Shown here: piece after piece, positions 37,390-49,800 of the stretch | Position numbering within the stretch: position 1 is the stretch's first letter | Layout: each line of letters starts with the position of its first letter | Source of the DNA: Apostichopus japonicus | Lineage: Eukaryota > Echinodermata > Holothuroidea > Aspidochirotida > Stichopodidae | NCBI RefSeq assembly: GCF_037975245.1 | Contig: NC_092579.1 | Coordinates: forward strand, 29,230,166-29,282,665 | Reading direction: 5' to 3' | DNA length: 52,500 bases | The notes under the pieces: generated by a model | What the model saw: the letters and a program-made list of their open reading frames with translations, nothing else | Database searches by the model: none | Told to the model about the DNA's origin: nothing | Translations under genes and position numbers: made by a program

Positions 37390-40300
37390 CTGTCGTGATA
37401 AAGAAAATAAAGAAATATTATTAATATCAATAAATTATAATATTATTAATACAGTGATGAATGATTCAATCGGAAACTAGCATCAATTTAATTATTCACT
37501 GAATATTCATTGAATATCTTCATATATAATATGACACAGTAATTGCTTTTTTTTTAACTACTCGCTCCCCTTAGCAAACCCTTGACAAAAAAACGTGTAC
37601 CCCTTCTAGCAGATGTGCATGAATGCTTTGCGCTGTATTTCGGGGTGTAATTTGTTTATGCCTATACAAACATTCCCTGGAGTCTTGCCTCGCAGCCTAG
37701 CAGACACTGTTCTATTTATATAGCGAACAAATCAGCAAATTACCATATCTGGAGTAAGGAAAAAATTTTTGAAATGAAATTGCCTCCGGCATATATCTCC
37801 CTTTAAGTTAGCATTTCGCGTTATTAAAAAACAGGGGGGGGGGGGGGGCTGAGTGCATGCATGTCATATCTCTGATGATAATACAAGCTAACAATTAACG
37901 GCAAAAATTAACTCATCCAATTTTATTATCAGCTTATATGTACATGAAACGCTTTGCTCTCCTCTTGCACAGTAATACGCAATTCGCGATTTTTTTATAT
38001 TTTGTATCTGCAAACGGAGCACCTTTAAGCATTAGTATAACAGGCGCTCAAACATCTCCCATACGCCTAATATTTCACTTTTCAGCTGCTAATGTTATCT
38101 ACTGGAGTAACTCGAATACAAATTAATTTGATTTTGAAGTGTCCACACTGTAGGGAGTCAAACATTGGGTAAATTAACACGATTATAATACATAGTCTTT
38201 TTGCTATTAACCTTTACGCCCCGTGCATGTATTAGGCCCTCTTCCAGACGGCACGTATGCCTTTACCGAAACCTTGGGGAACCCCGAGTTCCCAAGGTAT
38301 GCAAAACGGAATTGCTTCGAAATTGTGTAAAAAATTATCAGCCTTTTCTTTCCGTTTTCTCAACAGAGGACACTCACTCTGTATACACAATGGACAAAGA
38401 GTGGATGAAAGAAAAGCATATAGGCCTATATACAATATGTAATAGAAAGTCAACGATCGTAGAAACCTCATTAAACTAATAGCTTTTCTAATCACAATTA
38501 TCTAAGTAACTAAAAATGACCATCGGACATGATGGAATAAACATTACTGTAACTCCAAGAAGTCGTAATTATAGGAACTAACTCCTGATAAGAAAAAAAT
38601 ATATGAGATGTGTTTACAATGTATTCCTTTCAATTACAATGTTAAAACTGTAGTTAGTTTGCGATCATTACAAATTAGGACCAAAGGGATTCTTGGACCA
38701 AACGCTAAGATGAATATGACAATCATGGTATTTTACGGCGTAGAAACATGTGAAAATTATTAAAAATAAACTATACACAAAAGTCAACAGAAATTCACCG
38801 CGATGGCCTGAGTTATTGATATAAAATGATTTCTGAAACAGGTCTGTTTACATCTACGAATGTAGGTCTATCTGAGCCTGAAGAGAATCTACTTGCGTAA
38901 TAAGAAACTATCCTCATTATGGGTGTGATCAATTTTGTGACCCCTCAATAAGCGCACTTCTCCACCCCTCCCCCCCCCGCCCCTCTCATCTCCTACCTAA
39001 AGAAAACAAATTTGTTAGAATATATATTAGATCAACTTCTCAGTAACCGAAAGTATCAAATATATGACATATGAAAAAAAATCGCCGAATAAGCAGGACA
39101 CCCAGTTTATCTGCTAAAAAAAGTGAGGTTTTTTGCGAGCGAGAGCCCACCATGAGAGCTTATATAATATAGATAGAAAGAAAACCCAAAACCATAGCGT
39201 ATATATCTTTTATTTGCTTTCAACACGTATCACTGACATCTTTGTTAATGTGACCAAAACCACGATTGTGGCACCGTCACGTTTCTATAGTTGGTCAAAT
39301 ATTTACTAATACCATGCTCCCCTCCTCGTGTAACCTCGAGTCTCATCTCACAGGTAAAATGTAATCTTATTCGTGTTCAAATATTGCGAGCAATGGCTAT
39401 GTTTACATATTTGTACAAACACATACAATCACTGGGCCTACTTTATCATGTCACCGCAAGCTGACCAACTTTGGCGTGAATGTTTGAATGACAAGTGTTC
39501 GTGAATGTTACATGGAACGCCAGGAAGCTCGTGAAATGCACGTCGTTAGTTTGTTCCAAAAGTTTCCAACCTCTAGTTACACTATGCATGCTTATTATTT
39601 TTAAATCACAAATGACAGATGAATTCATTGCATGTAAGTAAATCCTTGTTTGCACACAAACAGATTTGCTTTCACGCAAAACAGCGTTGCTCGGTATCAT
39701 TATAAGACGGAATGTGGTGATATGAAACGCCAATTAGGCGTTCAAAACGTGATGATGCGTGCCACTCAATTAGTTTACCTTAAAGTGATTTACATAACCA
39801 CGTGACAAATATAGGCGTGGCTAATGGAGCGTACATGTAGCCTTCGGGATTTCCAAGCATGACATGTTTATGTATTAAGTTAGTTGCGTCTAAATCGTGC
39901 AATAAAATTTGATGAAATTTGTCCCTTTATACTGAATTTATCATGAAGATGTACTCATAAAACTGTCGGCATTCCATAGTATTGAGAATTGATGATTTTG
40001 TATTATGAAAAATGCCTGATGACAGTGTTCGAATTTGATGGTCACGTGTATCTGCATGCAAGATACAAAAATGGTGGACGAAATACCGAAATGCAATGAC
40101 GCACCGTTCAAGAAACAATATGTACCCTATGTTCCAAACTGATATAAAATCAGTTTAATACCACAACAAGATTCTTTGCGTCGTACAAGTTGCGACTGCC
40201 CAACCGCCTCTATGCCTTGAGAAAACCTTTTCCTTTATTTTCTTTTTATGTTGCGCTCTATTCGCCCCTTGCTATTCCTTCCTTCGCTATATATAAACCA

Positions 40301-40753
40301 AAGTGTGAATCACCACGAGTTCATTGCCTCAAAATGGTGTCCTTTTCCTCATCTATTAGCCTATCTCTTCGATTTAAAAGCATTTGAATCAATTAACTGC
40401 TGTATCATGTTTACAGTCGAATATATACAACTCAAATCAATTTAAACTGCTGAAAAAACAAACTTGATTCCATCTTGAAGTTGATGTGATCCGATTTGCA
40501 GTTGTATATTTCGACTTATACAAAGAGACATTGAAGTAGGTTTCATATCACATGACACTTTTTTTTAGCAGAGGTACACCACCAATCGATTACCGAGTGG
40601 GATACAGTTTCTGACAAATTGAATGTCTATATTCATGCATGTAACCTATTTAAGCTTAAGAGATAAGTATTTATAGAATACAGTTAAATTTTCCAGCCGC
40701 AATTGTGTTGGCTTTCATTCTTTATCACGCGCAATTTGGCACAATTTTATCGC

Positions 40754-40835
<82 letters not shown>

Positions 40836-43800
40836 ACATTTCTATCTTGCAAATTTGAAACAGTGGAATTCGTACAGTTTAGAAATAGTAGACAGATATT
40901 TTCAAAGTCCCATATTGGCCACCGTAGCCTTTACAAAACTAAACTTCTGCTTGTAAAGACCCCACACCCCGCCAGTTTTCTGCCTCCCCCACCCCCACCC
41001 CCACACTCCCACCCCACCCCATCCCACCCGTGTTTTGAGAGCTACCTTCCCCACTGAACAGCCTGCTCGGCAGACGACCAATTCCATCTCCAGTTAATAA
41101 AACGAAATTATGATATGATATATCTGATTAGTATATTATTGTAACCTATCTTCTGTGAACTCTTGGAGAAACAAAAAGCCATTTCTTTATTATACAAAAT
41201 GTATTCGGCAGACTTCCACTAGAGCTTTTAAGAATTCCCAGATTATAGGCTCCGGTGGTTATGAGAATTCTCTTGCAATTAGTTTAATTATTGGAGTGAC
41301 TAACATTACTATCGAAAACGACAATACAGTCCTTCTCTTTCCCATAGAGAATTAACTTGACTCTGTATAGAATCCCAAAGGGAATAGCAATACCATAAAA
41401 CGCATGATGCACATGTTATGAACAGCGCTGCTTGTGCAGAACCACTCTGCACATAATATCGGGGAGAGTTAATTTAATCTTTCTTCCTTCAAAAGGAGAC
41501 ATACTGTACCACGATTGCCAAACCTTTCAAATGTCATTTTCAAAGTGCAGCGCAAATATATCAATGAGAGGACATTGATATGTTGAAAGCATCATGCATC
41601 CTACCCAGTATAGCAAACAGACTAAAAACAAACATTGTCTCTATATATACGAGACTGGAATTGCTCATTATTTCAATATATAGAGTTATGATCGTTATAT
41701 TTAAAACTAATGAATACAGGCCTTGCAAAATGTTCTATCTATTTAACTGTGTCTTCATTTTCTCTTGTCATATGTGAGGTATATATGAGGTGTGACCATG
41801 CCCCGCCCCCCCCCCCCCCATGGCCCCACCTTCATCGTCAATCGGGGTTTAAAACGTTCCGTCGGAGGACTTTTACATTCAGTCGCATAGCAGAATTAGA
41901 CCAATCATCCGGCATAGGGTGTCCTTCTATATAATGGCTCCTGTCTCTACATTCACAAGTCATGCAGGGGAATTTAGAATATGGTCCACACCTTTGCAAT
42001 CCTGTTACCGCTGCACTCATGCTTTTCATTATAAGAGCAAACATTTAAAACACTACTACAGATGAATATTATTTTATGTTATAAAGCTTAACAAGTATAG
42101 GATTCCCTCTTTCCTGTGGTTAACCGTATATAGTTTAATAACGCAAATAACATGACTTTGTGGTTATAAATTAGAGGAGTTGAGGCACTTTTAGACCATT
42201 TTATGAATTCAAAGAGCCTACGCTCTATAATAGCAACAACACTTTTCTTAGGAGAACCATATGTTCACCACAAGCATGTGTATAGGCCTTATAAGAGGGA
42301 GCTAATGGGGCGACAAGCTAGGGCCCGAGAGATATAGGGGCCCGGGCAAATATGGGACAATGAATATTCATTTTACAAAATATACTTAAATAAATATCAA
42401 AATCTAACAAGAAAAAAAAGTACATGAACTTGTTTACATATAAGATACGATAAAAAACGTTGTTTGTCAGAACCTGCTTTCTCAGGTTATAAGCTATAAG
42501 CTCTGATAACTACACCTTCATGGAGCGGAAGGGAAAAGTATGACATTAATTTACATTTATATCGAAAATGATAGCTGTATAAATTTAGTATACAGCAAAG
42601 CCAAAGTACATTCGTCTGCAGGGGATGATGGGCGCTGCACATGTTCAGCTTTGATAATAATGGATTTCAAAGCAGGCATCATTGCATCGCTTAAAATAGT
42701 TGTCAACGATTTTCAGAAACTATCGTAATAACGACCAAGTAGAATTATTTGACAGTTTACCCCGTCAACACTGCGCTTTTGCCTAACGATGACGCCTGAC
42801 ATATTCGAAACCAATCCTCGTGGGGAATAGCGATGCCAACATTTACGGTGAAATTTTCACTTATAATCGTTATTTTCCCGAAAACGTGTGACACGTATAG
42901 GATACGAGCGTATACATCCTAACAACGGTGGTGCATTCTACTTACTTTAGCTAGCGAGATGCTCATGATAAAATGCTTTAATTAAATGCTCGAAGCGCAC
43001 GCCAAGGAACAGAATGTATCTATTACACGTCTGCATAATTTCGAAAGGCACATTGTCGTTGATTTTAATGTTCAATGTATTTTTTGTTTTAATTTGACAT
43101 TCTATCTACGTTTTCTTTAATTAAACTCTATATTTATATGTTACACAACAAATATACTAACTTGGCTGTTGGCAATTAATTAAAACTGTCAAACTAAATG
43201 ATTAATTAACTAACATAGAGCGATTTCGTATACTGATCTTGAAATACGTGCACACGCTATGTACGTAAAGGATAGTATAGGCTAGCTCGTTTTTTATGAT
43301 CATGTTTTCAGTACTGTATAGGCTGATATATGTTAATGAATATGCTTACGTTATTAACGCGGAAAGTTAGTAAGTCGTGACAACCTAAGCAAGCATTTGT
43401 AGCGTGTGCCTACAAATAAGCATACCATCATGGGTGTAATATAACCTTCATATATTTCTACAATAATATGATCTATTCACTCCTCTATACCCCTCTCTCC
43501 TCCCTTCACTCCCCTACCTATCCCTCATCCATTCACCCCCTATACCCCTCCCTCCTCCCTTAACTCCCCTATAACCCTCCCTCCCCACTTCACTCCCCTA
43601 AACCCCTCTCACCTCCCTTCACGAACGATGTGACATGATTATTTAGCATATACATAGTTGCGCGTTGTGCTATATAATTAGATCATATATGCCTATACTT
43701 TGATGGAACAAAGATAATAATAATAATAACAACAATAACAATAATAATGATAGTGAAATAAATAAATGATTAAGAAATGGCAACATTTCTTATGTCAACT

Positions 43801-46800
43801 ACGGATCAGACAAAACGTTACGACATCATCGTTTTCAGTTGCATTGTTTGTTTTTCGCTTCAAATAAATACAAAGTTCCCAAGTGCGCGATAATGACTTC
43901 AATATAAATTGCACAGTTTATATTGTACATCATTGTGAAACAACTTGAATGATTTATCGGTATTTTATGTAAAGTTCATTTTTATCATTTGATCTATATT
44001 TTGCTTCTTGGTTTTGTTTTATTGTTTAAGTTTCGCGATCAGAACTTCACTGTTGCATGTACCTTTTGTCCCGAAAATGGCTCCAGCAATGTTGCATAAT
44101 AACCGCAGTATAATTCTATATATTTCTTCAAAGCATTACAACGCTTTATGAATCACATGTCCACCTCTCCCCCGCACGCGTATTTTTTTCGCAGGACGAA
44201 CGTGGGCATCGGCCAATCAAATCTCTGGATTCCAAACATGTGACGCTTTTTCAAAAAACATGTTCTGAATCTTTTTTCCTAGTTTTGACCCCAGATTATG
44301 AACGACAATCCTTCATTTTCACAGAAACTGGATCCCTAACCCACTTTCTAAACCCTAACTCTGTTTTCAAACGAATTTGTAAATTCCTGAAAAACCTGAA
44401 ACCCGCGTTCGTCCTGGGAAAAAAACGCCCCCGCACCCAGCCCACCTCACACATCACAATTTTCTATACTTGATACGATGCCAGCGATCAGTTATAACTT
44501 GGTACTAAATATATGCCTCTACTTGGTATCAGTCTTTGATATCAAGTTAACGATAATCTTACAAATTTGAAATTAATCAACTAACAAGATAAACAACGGT
44601 CGACTCACCTGTTGATAACCGCCAGTTCTTTGCAGTATTCCTTGATACTGATATAGTAACTGACTAACACTATGTACAAAGTCACTTGAAGGCCAACTAA
44701 ACACACGAATGACCAAATCTGAGCGTCAGCCGCGAAGGCGAACAACCATCCAATGCTGATAGCCAAGTTTATAGCATAAACGAAAAGGAATACGTAGTTT
44801 AACACAGGGGGGTTGCGATACACAGGACCATTATCATTCCTTCTGAATATGCAAATGATGACGTAGAGCATCCAGGAGGCTTGCCATATATAGATCGGTC
44901 CCCATATTGCGAAAGTCCAACTCGCAGGGCTAAGTTCAGTGATGGTAGTGGTTCGGTTAGCTGTAAAGGATTGAAAATGAGACGACAATATGCAAAGGTA
45001 TACGTCACAAGAAAGAACATTGTCTCTTACCCCTAGGAATAACTAAAAAGAAAAAAAAAGTGCAAGAAAATATCCGAGGTTCTTACCAGAAATATGAGAT
45101 ACATAAAATAAATAATATATACTACTTCTGTCACAGTTTCATTCATATAACAAATCAGCTTTATCGGAAATATTTTATCAGTCTTTCTATTTAATATTAT
45201 GAATTAACTTTGCTTTTAACTTAGTTAACTTTGCTTTGGGGTTTAAAAATTAATCTAATTATGGCAAATAGTTAATTGACTGCAAGCTTTCTATGTGTGT
45301 AGGAGGATCTAAACAAATTCGAATCTTATCAACCAATAATTATTTAATTGTTATCGCAAGCATCGTTTTATCATGGAAGTGTTTCCATGTCAAGCGTATA
45401 CTTCCATCGTTTCATCGAAAGTATATGTGCAACGTACAATAGGCTATAGAACTTACGAGCTAATTATTCCAAAATGTAGGCCAAGGGGTGGTGGGGGGTC
45501 ACGGGACGGGGAGGGTGAGTGCCCTACCTCAATTTCTCTTCCGTATGTCCACTAACTATAATTTGTCTTTAACAATCCAAAAACAGATTTTCTTATGACA
45601 TGATAAGAACCAATGGCTTCTTGTTCTTTTCATAGACTCTAATTCTATAATATGCCTATCCTTCACCAACTATTGTCAAATTTTATTTATTAATTCAAAC
45701 AAACTTTTGCTGTTTCATTTTTTTTTTTGATCAGCAAGATTTAAGTTGTCAGGTAATAGTTCATAAAATGTTCATTTGTTTTGACACGATTTACTTGTGA
45801 CATAAACCCTCTCTACATGGTTGTTTAATACCATACGTATATATATATCATAGCAGTGCTTACATAACTACCTTTTTTTCTTTTTTTTTCTTTTCAACGT
45901 CAACCCCCCCCCCCCCCCCACCACCCTTATTCAAAGTACACGCTAACATGAGATGACATTAGCGCATCTTTCGAAAGGTTCCCCTGGGACTTTGTAGGCA
46001 TATTGGGGGTGATCACAGAAAATGTATCGTTCGATTCACAGTAGACAGCAAAACAGGATGAATTAACTTCCAGATCTTCACTAATTTGAGCAAGTTTCCC
46101 GAGGGCCCTCGAGGTCTTTGCGAAAGAATGAACTTTAAGAAGAAGAAAAAAAAAATTACATAAAGAGACCGAAATCCCAGCCACTTTGTGACAAAATGTT
46201 ATTGCATGATATAAACAAGCAAAAAGCTTTCCATTTCACTAAGAAATTTATCTATGAAACATAATCTGCTCTATGTGGTGTATGTTACAGTATCCCGGAC
46301 AAGAATAGTTCAAAAAGGAAGAAGAAGATGAAAACGAAAACGAAAAAAAGAGGAGAAATATGTTGTTAAAATCGTCTTTGACAAATTTAGCAGCGCTCGA
46401 ATATAGTGATGAACAATGAGACGGACGTTCATGAAGATAAAAGAATTTACCTTTTGTCCTTTTTGAATTATTACATCATAGAGACAAAAGAGTTAAGCCC
46501 ATCAATTTTATGTAATTTAACGACTTGCTGGAATAAGTTTGTTTCGTTAAGATGTAAACAAAATCGGCAATGGCTAAAGATATAGTAAAAGAAAAACAAC
46601 AGGCCGGCTACAAATCAGATTCTGAAAAAAAATGAACCAAAAAAAAACATACGTTTTTAATTTCACTTTGAAAGGATCATTCGTTTCGGAATGTTTGACG
46701 TCACACAGAAAAATGTAATATTCATGGTTGTTTCGGAACGCCCATTGCGTATTTGAATTTCTTAGAAAGACATTTGTGGAAAGACTTGTGTACTTATCAT

Positions 46801-49800
46801 CGTGGTGAAAATCATTAATTAAAGTCACTAGAATTTAAAATAAGTTAATTGCCATTGTTCGCTCACCTCTAGTTTGAAAGGAAAACAAAAACATATAAAC
46901 GAGCTAAATCAACCGCTCTAGAAATGTGTGAATTGGGCGCAACCATGAAGCATGCTACAAATATAGGCTACTAATTATACGTCCTTAGGTCTGCCTGTCT
47001 GTATGTCGAGCTGATTCATTGTTGTTGATTACGGTCAAACGTACCCGCACCCCCCCCCCCACATACACACACCCCGCCTTCTGATATGCTCTGTAATATA
47101 CGTTACCGTTAATTGAGTCCCCCCCACCTACCCCCTCCCTTCATATATAGGCCTATATATTCTATGTTTTAAACATACACCGCATCGATTCAGACAAGAT
47201 AAATTACTGGTTCTTTTTAAGTTTGGAATCGTATTACTGATTACAATTATAACAAATGAATGTCAAATATTGTTTCTTCGTCGTTTACTATAAAATGACT
47301 CGGTTTTTAATATTGCGTTGTTGTGTTTACTGTTTGACTTCAACACAGGCATTCATTGCTTGTAATATACTCCAGCAGAATAATTCCCGGTGAAACTTGT
47401 CAATGTTGCAATTACCGAAAGTAGATGGATGTAGCTACAAGGGAAGTCAACTGCATTCCTTGGAATTCTTTGAAATGCCATATTGTTGCTTCGAGGACTT
47501 TAATCTTTTAGGGAGAGATTCGCTTAAATGTGAGTCGAAGTTAAAAACAAAAAAAATAGACCTAATTAGTTTTATCGTTACTAGTAACGAAATAGTCGGT
47601 TTAAGTTAAGACTTTAACATTGTCACTAATGTGTTTGAGCGTTCATGTGTAAACAGAACGACTGAAAGAGTTTCTATACAAAGAGATATGTAGGTTAAAG
47701 CGGTATGCTGAGTTTCATGATTAAAATAAGCAGATTTTTATTACTGATAGCTAGGAGTACAGACAACTATATGAGTACCAGTATACGGCGGCGGACTCAA
47801 TACAAGTTTGCTAACAATAGAAGCTATCATGCAGCCTATGTATGCATTTCTACCATGTAGTTGCAACTACATTTGTAAACATCGACAGTATAGAAATATT
47901 ACAATTTCAGTTTCCGCAATGCATTTATATAATTTTATGCTGAAAACTTTCCAGTTCCCATGCTTTTGCAAGTTAACCTCTTTTTTTTTTGGTTTTAGGG
48001 AACGATGGTTTAGGACGAATGTACTGTTGAAGTGGGATATATACATATGATTTGAATGGGGGAGGGGTGTGAGAGATGGGAACACGTGGTTTTTCGTGGG
48101 ATTGCTGGGTGACTTGGTGAGGTTAAAAATATGCTACATCTACTATACATAAAACAGTGAACATGTGAGTTAACAAATATTCGGGCGATATTTGTTTATT
48201 TTATGTTTTCTTTTCTTGAATTTCTCTCGTTTCTTGAGCAAACGATTCCTTTTTAACTATGCTGGAAAAGAAGGAAAACTATACTTGTAGCGTATACTTT
48301 ATAGGTTGGCTGACTTGAGACTAATTTCGTAGGTTACGGTAGCTTATTAGCCAAACTTTTCATTAATAAAATTATTGATAAATTAACCTTACCCCTTGCC
48401 CCTAATTTAAATACCAACTTTTCATATAGTGTGCATACATATACGGCATGGAACGACATTATAGACTAGCAATCTTATATTTCAATTTCCGTTAATTACG
48501 AAACAGTTACCGTTACACTTTCGTATATACAGAAACGCGTTACCGACTTGGCTTCCTAGTGCAGTATATAATTATACGGAACAGCGTTCCTCTCTGATTT
48601 CTTTCATATTAATGAAACCAGTCGAGTAAAAATGAAAACAACCCGACACCTCACATTATGCTACGGGTATTTGCCTACGATGATTTCAAATTGTTCTTCC
48701 GTTAATATTGAATTCACGGATCCGTCTGTTTCTTATATTTTTTTTTATAAAAGAAAGATGGAATTATGTTCTAGAAAAACTTGATACACACATCTGTCAG
48801 AAAATGAAATATAATATTACACCGAAGATAATATACATTACATAAGTTTCCAATTTTCAGAAGCCTTGAAATCTCATATTAACCTGCATTTGCGGAAATT
48901 AAACCGTCTTGCTCCCGTAAAAAAAAAATCAATTCAATTTGATTTCGCATATATAGTTTCTGCTTATTGAATAAGTATTAAAGATATGACATATATTTTG
49001 TGCACGACATTTGAAAAGATTTCGCTTTTAGATTCTTCGAACGTGAATAAATCCAATTTAAAGAAATGCCATAAATACATATACGACCAGTATCAGTTTA
49101 AAGCCACTTAAAACGTTGGTTAAAATTAAATGAGATACATCCTATTAACGTTCCTATATGTATGACAGTCAAAGCTAGGCCTAGCTATATAGAGTCAGAG
49201 AGAGATGAGTTAAAATATATACGAGAAAAGAATGAAGAATTACAAAGCGTCAAATAAACCAGTGATATATATATATACAGAGGGGGGGGGGGCGGGGATA
49301 TAAAGATTTGGATAAAAAAGCTTTCATATAAGTAACCTTCATCCTTTTTTACTTTATTCACATCGAAATCTTTCTTATACTATAGGGTCGGTTCTGACGT
49401 TTAGTGCGTTTAGGTGAGAGATTTTACAGGCGGTGGAGGGGGAATATTGGTAGAGGTATAAAGGTATGCATAGATTGATTGGCGCGGTGAATTGCACGTG
49501 TATAAACATGACTTCATTATTAAATAAGAAAATTAAAATGGGGGTTCCAGTTTAATCTTCTTTCGTGGAGATAACTCGCTATATATATTAAAGGGAGAGT
49601 GTAATCTAGCAAAAGATTGTAATAGTAATGGTTGTACACATCACAACCAACACTGTATACAATTGCACACAATGTGATATATTGTACATCGAAAGCACGG
49701 TGTAATTCACTTAATTGCTAAAACAAAATATGAACGATTTACGATTAACCTCTTATCAGGAGTACGATTAACCTATATATATCTCCTATAAGTTGTACGA

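Larger units (their letters stand above)
37390..44608 (-). other. Gene D intron 2
   Basis: 7.2 kb with no exon I can support. It holds a G homopolymer near 37836-37848, a C-rich G4-type tract (40985-41029), (TA)n (40757-40830), a CT-rich degenerate repeat (43478-43622) and an AAT/AAC repeat (43713-43749). Short ORFs near 38201-38495, 39446-39733 and 40190-40445 have no recognised domain or splice context. Confidence 0.6.

Noticed and set aside
38201-38495. Overlapping ORFs on both strands near 38.2-38.5 kb
   Set aside because: No domain recognised, no splice context, and both strands are open. Most likely chance inside gene D intron 2.
47960-48035. Acceptor-like TTTTGGTTTTAG followed by GGAACGATGGT as the final exon of the sushi relic at 47.4 kb
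   Set aside because: It would give a short tail with a Cys and a stop, but the match to the sushi C-terminus is too weak to support it.
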